The notes under the pieces are model-generated. The model had not been told where the DNA came from and did no database searches. It worked only from the letters and a program-made list of their open reading frames with translations. Made by a program: the position numbers and the translations under genes. From Ignavibacteriota bacterium (GTDB lineage: Bacteria; Bacteroidota; Ignavibacteria; UBA10030): a stretch of 46,335 nucleotides of DNA. This document shows positions 35,727-43,947 of the stretch, piece by piece (position 1 is the first letter of the stretch; each line of letters opens with the position of its first letter). The stretch is taken from positions 1-46,335 of the forward strand of contig RPQN01000020.1 of assembly GCA_003819715.1 (NCBI GenBank). Direction: 5' to 3'.

Positions 35727-36531
35727 GTGCTTCGCTCTCTCTTCTGAATGCTTCAGCATATGCATTGAATCCGCGGAACAAGCGGACCAATTCATCATCT
35801 TTGATACCGAGTGAATTCCAGTAGGTACTCAACGACGATGTATTCGGAGTTTCCTTGGGCCCAAAGCAGCCGAAACAGCCGCGCGCGTATGACGGACAGA
35901 GTGCGTCGCAGCCCGCCTGGGTCACCGGGCCCAGACAGAGTGCGCCGTGTGTCACTAACTCGCACGTGATGAACCTCCGCTTGCATTCAAGACAAACGGC
36001 AGAGGCCGGTGTATTCGGTTTCCGTCCATTAAGAAAAGCATTGATGACTTCTAGGAGTTGAAGTTTGTTGATCGGGCAGCCGCGCAATTCAAAATCAACG
36101 AATACGTGGTCGGCAATCGGCGTTGATTTGTTCAATGTTTCAATGTACTTGGCATTGGCATAGACGGCCGAAATAAATTGTTTCACATCCTTGAAGTTCC
36201 GGAGTGCCTGAATGCCGCCGGCGGTGGCGCACGCACCTATCGTCATCAGAACTTTCGATTGCCGACGCACCTGGTGGATGCGTTCGGCATCGTGGGGAGT
36301 GGTAATAGAACCTTCAACAAGTGAGATGTCATAGGGCCCCTTAGACGACGCACGAGACGCTTCCGGAAAATTGGCAATCTCGATGTACTCGGTGATAGGA
36401 AGCAGTTCCTCTTCACAATCGAGGAGGCTTAATTGGCATCCGTCGCAGGAAGAAAATTTCCATACGGCAAGCTTGGGCTTGCGGATTTTTTGAGCCGTTT
36501 TATTCATAGAGGTTTTGGTCCTGGGTGACAT
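35716..36531 (-). CDS. hydD: [NiFe]-hydrogenase small (delta) subunit
   Basis: The electron-transfer small subunit has the proximal-cluster motifs [11 protein letters not shown] near residue 28, IGACATAGG and LRGCPINK, and a second cysteine group in [27 protein letters not shown] for further [4Fe-4S] clusters. It has no twin-arginine signal, in line with a cytosolic group 3 enzyme. The start may be the ATG at 36531 or the one at 36507 (MNKTAQK); neither has a strong ribosome site. It is 15 bases from the gamma gene and overlaps the alpha gene. Confidence 0.93.
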   Translation of the reverse strand: MSPRTKTSMNKTAQKIRKPKLAVWKFSSCDGCQLSLLDCEEELLPITEYIEIANFPEASRASSKGPYDISLVEGSITTPHDAERIHQVRRQSKVLMTIGACATAGGIQALRNFKDVKQFISAVYANAKYIETLNKSTPIADHVFVDFELRGCPINKLQLLEVINAFLNGRKPNTPASAVCLECKRRFITCELVTHGALCLGPVTQAGCDALCPSYARGCFGCFGPKETPNTSSLSTYWNSLGIKDDELVRLFRGFNAYAEAFRRESEAHEK

Positions 36532-36546
36532 CAGAGTGTTCTCGAA

Positions 36547-37416
36547 TTAAATTTCCCATTTTACAAGCATTTCTTTAATTTCACTGTACCGGAACACCGG
36601 CCCATCTTTACAGACAAAGACCGATCCGAACTGGCAATGTCCGCACAAGCCGATCGCACATTTCATATTCCGCTCCATGGAGACAAAAATGTGTTCGTTA
36701 TCGACTCCGCGCTTGTGAAGCTCCATGGCGGTAAACCGCATCATGATTTCAGGGCCGCAAACGAACGCCATGGTATTACGCGGATCGAAGGGCGCCCGCG
36801 GGATGAGATTGGTGACCACCCCGACGTTCCCCCGCCAGCCCGTCATAGCCCGGTCGACCGTCACGTATATTTCCAGGTCGAATCGAGCGCGCCAATTTTC
36901 CAGTTCCTGCCGGAAGAGGACATCCAGCGGCGTGCGTGTTCCATAGAGCAGGACTACTTTGCCGTACAATTCGCGATGTGCGACCACCTCGTAGAGTGCC
37001 GGCCGCAGCGGTGCGAGTCCAATGCCGCCGGCAACGAATACGACATCAGAGCCATTCGCCTGATCGATAGGCCATGGCGTTCCATAAGGGCCTCGAATTC
37101 CCAAAATATCTCCGCGCTTCATTTTATCCATGGCTTTTGTCACGGTACCAACTGCGCGCGTGGTATGAACAAGCACCCGGGGATTTGCCGGGTCGCCGCT
37201 GATGGATATGGGAATTTCTCCAACACCGTAGACATACAGCATATTGAATTGGCCGGGCTGGTATGCAAACTCTTCCAGCGCTCCCAACGGCTGCAGTTCG
37301 ATGGTGAACGTATCCTCAGTTTCGTGCTTCACCCGCCGGATTTGAAACGGCCATGGAAGCATCGGATTCCACTTATAGTCTACTTTTAATGACAGTAATT
37401 CAGGGTCGGTCGCCAT
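36547..37416 (-). CDS. hydG: Hydrogenase gamma subunit, FAD/NAD(P)-binding reductase
   Basis: A ferredoxin-NADP reductase-type module: FAD site around [20 protein letters not shown], pyridine nucleotide loop [19 protein letters not shown], and a C-terminal [2Fe-2S] segment with [12 protein letters not shown] and a last Cys in VFVCKDGP. It passes electrons between NAD(P)H and the beta and delta subunits. From the ATG at 37416 it has 289 residues; this start overlaps the stop of the cyclic-nucleotide-binding protein gene by 17 bases. The open frame continues to 37449 without support. Confidence 0.92.
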   Translation of the reverse strand: MATDPELLSLKVDYKWNPMLPWPFQIRRVKHETEDTFTIELQPLGALEEFAYQPGQFNMLYVYGVGEIPISISGDPANPRVLVHTTRAVGTVTKAMDKMKRGDILGIRGPYGTPWPIDQANGSDVVFVAGGIGLAPLRPALYEVVAHRELYGKVVLLYGTRTPLDVLFRQELENWRARFDLEIYVTVDRAMTGWRGNVGVVTNLIPRAPFDPRNTMAFVCGPEIMMRFTAMELHKRGVDNEHIFVSMERNMKCAIGLCGHCQFGSVFVCKDGPVFRYSEIKEMLVKWEI

Positions 37417-37861
37417 AAATGTCCATAAGTTGTAAGCGGGTGGATTCAAGCCGTTTCATCATAATGTCGGCAAATCGTTTGAGCAATTCGTACCCCAGGT
37501 GGTGATCGTTTTCGCATTTGGTGCGCAGACATTTACCATCGAGGGCAATCATGCGGGTCAGATCGAGCGCTTTTGCATCAAAGTGCCATGTATACGGCGG
37601 CACCAGCCATGACCAGCCAAGGATGTCTCCTTCCGTCAGCGTCTCGATGATGAGGGGGCCTTTATTCGGCGTCATCATCTGGAGGGTGACCTTTCCCGAA
37701 CGGATGAGGTAAAAGTGATTCGCCTCTTCACCTTCGCGATGAATAATTTTGCCGGCATCAATCCGCATATTGGATGCGCAGCCGACAATGAGAGCAAAAT
37801 ATTCTTCGTTGAGTCCGCTGAAGAATGGGTGCTCTGCAAGGATATTTTTCAGATCTTCCAT
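37400..37861 (-). CDS. Cyclic-nucleotide-binding domain protein without DNA-binding domain
   Basis: The 153 residues from the ATG at 37861 (AAGGGA seven bases upstream) form one Crp/cNMP-type beta-roll: [59 protein letters not shown]. No helix-turn-helix follows, only a short helical end. The longer frame runs upstream inside the beta-subunit gene; an ATG at 37891 overlapping the beta stop is the other possible start. Genes on both sides overlap or abut it, so it is made with the hydrogenase and could be a bound regulatory subunit. The ligand is unknown: the phosphate-binding cassette is not the canonical RxGE...RxA form. Confidence 0.85.
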   Translation of the reverse strand: MEDLKNILAEHPFFSGLNEEYFALIVGCASNMRIDAGKIIHREGEEANHFYLIRSGKVTLQMMTPNKGPLIIETLTEGDILGWSWLVPPYTWHFDAKALDLTRMIALDGKCLRTKCENDHHLGYELLKRFADIMMKRLESTRLQLMDIYGDRP

Positions 37862-37890
37862 AGGATGTTCCCTTTCATGAACGCGGCTCA

Positions 37891-39033
37891 TCACGACTGG
37901 TTTTCGCGAATCGTCCGCACTTCCTCTGTGATATCGATGCCTACGGGACACCACGTTATACAGCGCCCGCATCCGACACAGCCCAATGTACCGAACTGGT
38001 CCACCCACGACGCCAGTTTGTGCGTTACCCATTGCCGGTACCGCGCTTTGGTGGAGGCACGGACACTGCCGCCATGAATGTAAGAAAAGTCAAGCGTGAA
38101 GCATGAATCCCATTTTCGCATCCGCTCTGCCTGCTTCCCTGAGAGATCGGTCACATCCTCTATGGTGGCGCAAAAACAGGTGGGACAGACCATCGTGCAG
38201 TTTGCGCATGTGAGACATCGCGATGCGGTTGATTCCCAGCGGGGGTGTTCGGAATTTTGATACAGAATCGATTTCAGGTTCGTGGTGTCGAGCGACCGCC
38301 CCATCTGTTGAGTGGTCTTCTCGCAAATTTCTTTAAGGGCTGCAAGGTTCTCGTCTGTCGCTTTGAGGCACTTGAGGCTCTTGAGAACTTCCCCGCCCAG
38401 CTCCGTTCCTACTTCAACAATAAAATAGTGGCGTTTGCCCTCCAACACTTCCGTCAATGCGATGTCAAATCCGGAAGTTGCTTTTGGTCCGGTGCCCATC
38501 GACGCACAAAAGCATGTCCCGCCGGCCTGTCTGCAGTTGACCGCAATAATAAAATTACCGCTGCGTTTTCGTTCATAGACCGGATCTCGATACGGCCCGC
38601 CGAGAAAGACTTTGTCCTGAACCGCAATGGCATGTAAATCGCAAGGCCGGACTCCCAGAAAAGCGTATTTGGCCGGAACCGTTTCCTGGACAGGTTGTTT
38701 TTTTGTATTGGGAAGGTCGATCCCTTTGGGACGCTTGTGGGTTGCGAAGATTTTTTGAATGGGAGGAAAGAGAAATCTCTTCCATGACTGAGGGCCGACC
38801 GTCCAATCGAACACCACGGCATCATCCCGGTTCTTCAGTCGGTATTTCCCATTGGAGCGTTCATCGGTCCAGCCGATAGGAAGGCTGCTCGTGTTTGTGA
38901 TTTCGTCGTAGACGATCGCACCTCCGCGAAGGAGAGGTCCGATCACTTTATAGTCTCGGCGTTTGAGGGTCTCGACCAGATGGTCAAGTTCGCTGCGTTC
39001 GAAAATAAGGGTCTTCAAGTGGATACCTACCAT
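37891..39033 (-). CDS. hydB: Hydrogenase beta subunit with two [4Fe-4S] clusters
   Basis: This electron-transfer subunit resembles the beta subunit of sulfhydrogenase and anaerobic sulfite reductase subunit A. Two ferredoxin motifs are clear: CLTCANCTMVCPTCFC near residue 280 and CVGCGRCITWCPVGID near the C-terminus. A central GVRPCDLHAI and GGTCFCASMGTGP are also family marks. I start at the ATG at 39033 (MVGIHLKTLIF, 380 residues); a TTG at 39018 with TAGG seven bases upstream is an alternative. It is the first of the structural hydrogenase genes. Confidence 0.92.
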   Translation of the reverse strand: MVGIHLKTLIFERSELDHLVETLKRRDYKVIGPLLRGGAIVYDEITNTSSLPIGWTDERSNGKYRLKNRDDAVVFDWTVGPQSWKRFLFPPIQKIFATHKRPKGIDLPNTKKQPVQETVPAKYAFLGVRPCDLHAIAVQDKVFLGGPYRDPVYERKRSGNFIIAVNCRQAGGTCFCASMGTGPKATSGFDIALTEVLEGKRHYFIVEVGTELGGEVLKSLKCLKATDENLAALKEICEKTTQQMGRSLDTTNLKSILYQNSEHPRWESTASRCLTCANCTMVCPTCFCATIEDVTDLSGKQAERMRKWDSCFTLDFSYIHGGSVRASTKARYRQWVTHKLASWVDQFGTLGCVGCGRCITWCPVGIDITEEVRTIRENQS

Positions 39034-39137
39034 ATTGTTTTGGAGAATGCAAAACAACTCTGTGTAAATACCGTTTTCTTAAAAGCCTATTCCTTCAGCT
39101 ATCGCCAGGTTGGAAAAATCCTACGCTTCAAATTGTT

Positions 39138-39539
39138 CTATTGTTTTAATAAATCCTCTATTGCTTGGGTAATGAGTTCGACATCCACCGGTTTATAAAA
39201 CACGGCGTCAAAACAATCGTCAATGGACCGGTCCATTTCTGGGCTCAGAGACATATACGCGCGGAGAGCGATGACGGGGATCGTGGCTGGCATTCTGTGC
39301 ATGATCTCTAACTGTTTCGTGATATCGCTCGAATGCGTAAAGAGGTCGATCAGCATGAGATCGGGAGACTTTTCTTTGACCGTTTGTTCAAAGAGTTCCC
39401 AGTGGTGTTCGCGGTCAATCTGGAACTCCTCCTCGAGATTGAGCAGAAGGAATCTCGCCAGATCTGTATCAGGACTGAAAACGAGCACGCGTTTCCGTCG
39501 GTCGACTGAACGTGATACGCTGTGTGTCTTGTTCCGCAT
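39138..39539 (-). CDS. Degenerate single-domain receiver protein
   Basis: The 133 residues fold like a response-regulator receiver: VLVFSPDTDLARFLL at the start, PDLMLIDLF with a possible phospho-acceptor Asp65, and FYKPVDVEL with Lys116. However, the acidic pair is replaced by Ser-Pro-Asp and the switch Thr/Ser by Ala or Leu in IALRAY, so phosphorylation may be altered or lost. There is no output domain. It lies directly upstream of the hydrogenase beta gene and downstream of the small membrane protein gene, so it should be expressed with the hydrogenase. Confidence 0.78.
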   Translation of the reverse strand: MRNKTHSVSRSVDRRKRVLVFSPDTDLARFLLLNLEEEFQIDREHHWELFEQTVKEKSPDLMLIDLFTHSSDITKQLEIMHRMPATIPVIALRAYMSLSPEMDRSIDDCFDAVFYKPVDVELITQAIEDLLKQ

Positions 39540-39602
39540 CAGTATGTCGGCTTGATTGGAAATAGAGTACGTCCCCTTCTTCGATGCCGGTACTCAACAA
39601 TG

Positions 39603-39791
39603 CTACGCTAAATAATCTGTATCATCGAACTCTGGTTCGAGAATTTCGTGTGGAAACCTGCCTTCACTATTTTCATTGTTGTTATCAACGAAAGGATGAA
39701 ACGTTTTCTTATTCTCAGCAAGATGCTTCATCATAAACACACTGCCCGCCGCAACGGCAATCATCCCAAGAGCCCACCATCGTAACTTCAT
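39603..39791 (-). CDS. Small single-pass membrane protein, uncharacterised
   Basis: This 62-residue protein has one N-terminal hydrophobic helix (WWALGMIAVAAGSVFMM) and an acidic, Asn-rich C-terminal half ending EPEFDDTDYLA. I recognise no family. GGAAACAG lies upstream of the ATG. It is the first gene after the sigma-54-type promoter at 39845-39861, so it may be the lead gene of the hydrogenase operon. Confidence 0.6.
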   Translation of the reverse strand: MKLRWWALGMIAVAAGSVFMMKHLAENKKTFHPFVDNNNENSEGRFPHEILEPEFDDTDYLA

Positions 39792-39844
39792 GTTTTACTG
39801 TTTCCGTAGTTGATATGAGGTATTTCTCCCAAAGAGAAAAATAC

Positions 39845-39861
39845 TTCAAGGATTGTGCCAG
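39845..39861 (-). promoter_or_regulatory. Candidate sigma-54 promoter for the hydrogenase operon
   Basis: On the minus strand CTGGCACAATCCTTGAA matches the sigma-54 consensus (TGGCAC-N5-TTGCW) at every position except the C at -12, here A. The spacing is exact. Transcription would start near 39834, about 43 bases before the small membrane protein ATG. The NtrC-type regulator gene ends about 200 bases upstream of the site. A palindrome, AGGAGTCTCCT, lies at 39869-39879. Confidence 0.6.
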
Positions 39862-39947
39862 GTACGTCAGGAGTCTCCTTCCCCAATAATGACAGGAGGT
39901 TTATACTTCGGAAGCCCGCCTTTCCTGTAGAATTTGCAGGATTTAAG

Positions 39948-39985
39948 AAATCAGATGAAAAAGGATTCTTACAAATCAGAAGAAA
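39948..39985. promoter_or_regulatory. Pair of direct repeats, possible activator sites
   Basis: AAATCAGATGAAA at 39948-39960 and AAATCAGAAGAAA at 39973-39985 differ at one base and are spaced 25 bases apart start to start. They lie 90-140 bases upstream of the sigma-54 promoter core, the usual distance for enhancer sites of NtrC-type activators. That role is inference. Confidence 0.4.
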
Positions 39986-40057
39986 TGAAGCACTATCTCA
40001 TTAAAGTAAAGTTTTGAGGGGGCTCCCGGTCTCCGACGGATGAGGGGGAGCAACCGG

Positions 40058-41419
40058 TCAGCGCGACGGAATTTGCAGCTCCTCTATCTTCCGATAAAGC
40101 GAGGAAAGGCTGACTCCCAGAACCTTTGCCGCGGCCTCTTTGTTCTGTCCGCACGCTGAAAGAGTTTGTTGAATGAATTGTCGTTCAAAATTTCTTACCG
40201 CATCCTTGAGCGATCCATGACCGGAGGAGACCATCGGGAGTTCGTCTGTCGGCCTCATATATTCCGGAAGATGTTCAAGGCCGATAAAATCACCATCGCA
40301 AAAGATGACGGCGCGCTCCACCACATTTTCCAATTCGCGTACTTCGCCCTTCCATTGGTACTGAAGCAGCGCACGCATGGCGTCGTTGGCGAACCCCTGA
40401 ATCGGTTTGCTCATTTGCTTTTTGAATGCATCAAGAAAGTGCTGTGCGAGGATGGGAATATCGTCCGGACGATCTTTCAGCGACGGGAGATCGATCTCCA
40501 CCACATTCAATCGGTAATAGAGATCGTCCCGAAACCGGTTGTTTTCAACTTCTTTACGCAGATCCCTGTTGGTTGCCGCAATAATACGAACATCGATCTT
40601 GATCGATTCCGTCATACCCACCGGCGTAATTTCCCGTTGTTCGAGCGCCCGCAGTAATTTCACCTGAAGTTGAAATGGAATTTCACTGACCTCGTCCAGA
40701 AACACCGTACCGCCTTCGGCAACTTTCAGCAATCCGTCCTTATCCACCGTGGCGCCGGTGAACGACCCCTTCTTGTGCCCGAAGAGTTCACTTTCGAACA
40801 GCGTGTCGACAATTGCGCCGCAATTAATCGGCAAAAACCGTTTTTCGCGCCGCGGACTGTTATAGTGAATGGCGCGCGCAACAATTTCTTTCCCCGTACC
40901 GCTTTTCCCGGTAATGAGCACCGTCCCCTCGCTGTTGGCGACCCGTTTGATCACCTCAAAGATCTTTTTCATCGGCATACTTTGCCCGATGATCTGATCG
41001 AAATCATACGTCCGTTGAAGTTCCCGGCGCAAGAGAGAATTTTCAATAATCAGGGCGTGGTAATCGCAAAGCTTTTTCACCCGATAGAGAAGGTCGTCAA
41101 AGTTAATCGGCTTCAGGATATAATCCGCGGCGCCCTCGCGCAGCGCTGTCACAGCGGTTTCGACCGACCCGAATGCGGTCACGATCACCACGAGGGTCTG
41201 GGGCGTCCTCTGGCGAATTTGTTTCAGCAAATCGACCCCCTTCATTTCCGGCATCTCAATATCGGTAATAATAATATCAGCGGGGTTTGCTTCATGTTTC
41301 GCCAGCGCATCTTTTCCATTGACCGCTTCTTCCACATGATATCCTTCCTTCCTTAAAATGAAGGAGAGGGATTCACGGATAATTTGTTCATCATCGACCA
41401 CCAATATACGCTGCGCCAT
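40058..41419 (-). CDS. Sigma-54-dependent response regulator (NtrC/AtoC type)
   Basis: The 453 residues include a receiver (Asp9/Asp10, phospho-acceptor Asp53, Lys103), an AAA+ domain with Walker A GKSGTGKE at 171-178, the sigma-54 contact loop GSFTGA at 218-223, GGTVFLDEVSEIP, and a Fis-type helix-turn-helix at the C-terminus (AAAKVLGVSLSSLYRKI). Its ATG overlaps the stop of the kinase gene by one base (TGATG), so the two are translationally coupled and form a pair. It is followed by a sigma-54-type promoter and the hydrogenase operon, which makes it the best candidate activator, comparable in role to HoxA/HupR. Confidence 0.93.
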   Translation of the reverse strand: MAQRILVVDDEQIIRESLSFILRKEGYHVEEAVNGKDALAKHEANPADIIITDIEMPEMKGVDLLKQIRQRTPQTLVVIVTAFGSVETAVTALREGAADYILKPINFDDLLYRVKKLCDYHALIIENSLLRRELQRTYDFDQIIGQSMPMKKIFEVIKRVANSEGTVLITGKSGTGKEIVARAIHYNSPRREKRFLPINCGAIVDTLFESELFGHKKGSFTGATVDKDGLLKVAEGGTVFLDEVSEIPFQLQVKLLRALEQREITPVGMTESIKIDVRIIAATNRDLRKEVENNRFRDDLYYRLNVVEIDLPSLKDRPDDIPILAQHFLDAFKKQMSKPIQGFANDAMRALLQYQWKGEVRELENVVERAVIFCDGDFIGLEHLPEYMRPTDELPMVSSGHGSLKDAVRNFERQFIQQTLSACGQNKEAAAKVLGVSLSSLYRKIEELQIPSR

Positions 41420-42834
41420 CAGAGACCTTTCCAGGGAAATGAGACGGTGAATGTACTCCCCTGTTCAGGGATACTTTCAACGGAGACTTCACCGCCAAAA
41501 CTTTTCACGATACCATAACTGACCCAAAGCCCCAGCCCTGTCCCATGACCGGAGGTTTTGGTTGTATAAAACGGTTCAAAGATTTTTTCTAATGCGGAAG
41601 GTTCAATTCCTTTTCCCGTATCATGGACAATCACTTCAACCGATTGCTCGTTCCTGCGGCTGCGAACCGTGATGGTGCCCCGGCGTTCATCCAGCGAATC
41701 CACCGCATTCATCAGAATATTGATAAACACCTGAACAATCTGGTCCGGTACTGCGGCAATCTCGGGGAGTTGTTCATCCAGTTCGAGCGTAAATGTAATA
41801 TCCTTCACTTTTTTCCCGTATTGGACAATATTCAATGCATCCCGGACAATTCTATTGATGTTCGTCGGTTTTACCACGCGGGCGGAAGGACGGGAAAAAT
41901 CCACCAGCTCCCGGATAATCCGGGTAATCCGGTTGACCTGGCTGTTGATGAGTTCTAATTTCTCTTTGGCGAATTCGTCCGTACTGGTCCGTTGAATCAC
42001 CTGGACCAGGGATGAAATGGCGGTCAATGGATTACCCACTTCATGAGCAATTCCCGCTGCGAGAGTTCCAATACTTTCCATCCGCTGCGAACGAACAAGC
42101 TGTTGTTCCAAAATAATTTGCTCGGTGATGTCCCGATGCGCCCCGAGAAATCCCGCGATCCTGCCATGGGCATCCACAATCGGTGATATGACCAGTTCCG
42201 TAAAGAAGGGGCTTCCATCCCTCCGGCGATTTTCAATCTTGCCGACCCATACTTTTCCGGAAACGATCTGTTTCCAGACACCGGACCAAAATTCTTTATC
42301 GTGTTTCCGGCTGCTTAAAATATTCGGATTTTTTCCAATCAATTCTTCAGTGGTGTAGCCGGTCACTTTTTCAAATGCCGGATTGACGTAGACCATCGTC
42401 CCATGGGCATCGCTGATCTGAATGGGATTAATGGTGTTGTGGATCACATTGGAGAAACGAAGCAAATCGAGTTCTTTGCGGTTTTCTTCGGTGACATCGC
42501 GCATGATGAGTACCCAGTACTTCGTTTGGCCTGAATGGAGTGAGCGTACCCCTCCCTTCACGTTGATGATCGATCCATCCCGTTTTCGAAACCTGGTTTC
42601 TATGATCCGCTGGTCGGTGAAGGGCAGGACACTTCTAAAATTATTCCGTTCATCATCAGGAAGAATATCAGAGATATATTTCGGATGAGCAGGCCGGACG
42701 ACCACTCCCAATTCATCGACGGCTGTTTTATTCGCGTCGAGGATCCTGTAGTCATCATCCAGGATGAGAACAATTTCGGGCATTAAATCTACGACACGCC
42801 CGTATTGAGAAAAAAGAAAAGATGCTTCAGGCAT
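41419..42834 (-). CDS. PAS-domain sensor histidine kinase
   Basis: This 471-residue kinase has two PAS domains (about residues 12-115 and 125-240, the second with NPAFEKVTGYTTEELIGKNP and GAHRDITEQ), a HisKA helix with His264 in AAGIAHEVGNPLTAI, and an HATPase domain (N-box NILMNAVDSL, DTGKGI, GHGTGLGLWVSYG). It has no membrane helix, so the signal is cytosolic, for example redox or a small ligand, as is common for hydrogenase-controlling kinases. It is coupled to the sigma-54 regulator gene downstream. Confidence 0.93.
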   Translation of the reverse strand: MPEASFLFSQYGRVVDLMPEIVLILDDDYRILDANKTAVDELGVVVRPAHPKYISDILPDDERNNFRSVLPFTDQRIIETRFRKRDGSIINVKGGVRSLHSGQTKYWVLIMRDVTEENRKELDLLRFSNVIHNTINPIQISDAHGTMVYVNPAFEKVTGYTTEELIGKNPNILSSRKHDKEFWSGVWKQIVSGKVWVGKIENRRRDGSPFFTELVISPIVDAHGRIAGFLGAHRDITEQIILEQQLVRSQRMESIGTLAAGIAHEVGNPLTAISSLVQVIQRTSTDEFAKEKLELINSQVNRITRIIRELVDFSRPSARVVKPTNINRIVRDALNIVQYGKKVKDITFTLELDEQLPEIAAVPDQIVQVFINILMNAVDSLDERRGTITVRSRRNEQSVEVIVHDTGKGIEPSALEKIFEPFYTTKTSGHGTGLGLWVSYGIVKSFGGEVSVESIPEQGSTFTVSFPWKGL

Positions 42835-42906
42835 AGTTCAGGGTAAAAGGTACATCAACGTTCGATGATTGGCAAGAGGCAGGAACCCGGTGATGGCAGA
42901 TGGATA

Positions 42907-43746
42907 TTATTTTCCAATTCGCGGAACGATCCGTTGCTCAAGTTCGGCACGCTCCTTCTCTTGTGAAGAGGTCATAACAAAGACCGTTTCTAATTTAACA
43001 AAGTCGACGCCCGGTTCGATGGTGACAATTTTGAACAGTGAACTCGGCTGCTCACGTACCTCACTGACCAGGCCAATCCGGATATCCGGGGGAAATGAAT
43101 TGCTGTATTCAGAAGTGGAGACCACGTCGCCCACTTTGACATCCCGCATTTTTGGCACGTTTTTGAGGCCAAGGACTTTCCCATCCCACATCACAATCCC
43201 ATCGACGCGGCTGCGTTGTATTTTTCCGCTTGCCCGGAATTCCGTGTTGAGGAGAATATTCACAACGGAATAATGCCGGGTCACGCCGGTCACGATGCCG
43301 ACCAGACCGCCGTCACTGACAACCGGCATGAATTGATGAACGCTGTCATCGGAACCGACATTCAGAGTTATCGTATTGCGCAGCAACGTCAGATTCTTGT
43401 TGACGATGTGTGCGGCAATCAGTGGAGACGGTGGTTCGCTTTTTAAACCGAGGAGCTGCCGTAACCGCAGGTTTTCAAGCTTTGCTTCACGGAGCCGTTG
43501 TGCTTCATCGGCAAGTTCAATGTTGATATGATGAAGGAGCTCGTTCTCCGCTTTTAATCCAAAGTATGTCGGGATAAAACTCAGTTGTTCCTGCAGGCCG
43601 CCGAATATCACGGTCGAGACGGTTCTGATCTGCTTGATCTGCGGATTATCATTGAACGCCATGAGGACGATGGAGACAACCATGAACGCCGAGAAGATCA
43701 CATATTCACGGAATTCATACAGAATATCGTAGAACCGTTGAAGCAT
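42907..43746 (-). CDS. mreC: Rod shape-determining protein MreC
   Basis: The 279 residues show a short cytosolic start, a membrane helix at about 14-30 (VIFSAFMVVSIVLMAF), a coiled-coil stretch near 65-95 (AQRLREAKLENLRLRQLLGL), and the periplasmic beta-barrel domain with GLVGIVTGVTRHYSVVNILL and KVGDVVSTSEYS. MreC links the MreB filament to peptidoglycan synthases of the elongasome. It lies 200 bases downstream of mreB on the same strand. mreD is not seen after it; the kinase gene follows. Confidence 0.93.
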   Translation of the reverse strand: MLQRFYDILYEFREYVIFSAFMVVSIVLMAFNDNPQIKQIRTVSTVIFGGLQEQLSFIPTYFGLKAENELLHHINIELADEAQRLREAKLENLRLRQLLGLKSEPPSPLIAAHIVNKNLTLLRNTITLNVGSDDSVHQFMPVVSDGGLVGIVTGVTRHYSVVNILLNTEFRASGKIQRSRVDGIVMWDGKVLGLKNVPKMRDVKVGDVVSTSEYSNSFPPDIRIGLVSEVREQPSSLFKIVTIEPGVDFVKLETVFVMTSSQEKERAELEQRIVPRIGK

Positions 43747-43822
43747 CTTGTCAGGTCGAATCTCGAATTACCAATTGCAATCTGGAATTTTCATGCGTCT
43801 TAAGAACCGGAGAAGGGAAAGA

Positions 43823-43843
43823 ACGCCATGGGTTCAATGGCGT
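43823..43843. terminator. Hairpin between mreB and mreC
   Basis: ACGCCAT and ATGGCGT form a 7-bp perfect stem with a seven-base loop in the 200-base gap between mreB and mreC. On the minus strand TCTTT follows. It may attenuate read-through from mreB into mreC. The rest of the gap is AT-rich and shows repeated AATT words with no gene. Confidence 0.4.
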
Positions 43844-43947
43844 CGTCGTCATCCCGGAAAAATGATTTGAACTTGTCGATTTAACCAGCGGAATATTCTC
43901 CACCGTAAATTTCTTCGCTCCCGCTCTCAGCGGACCGCGGAAATTTA

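Noticed and set aside
36637-37389. 250-codon plus-strand frame
   Set aside because: It lies entirely antisense to the hydrogenase gamma gene and its translation shows no recognisable domain; shadow of a GC-rich gene.
40010-40057. Terminator hairpin after the sigma-54 regulator gene
   Set aside because: Only a 6-bp GCTCCC/GGGAGC stem around a long loop and no T run; too weak to call.
40670-41356. 228-codon plus-strand frame
   Set aside because: Antisense to the sigma-54 regulator; translation has no domain and no ribosome site.
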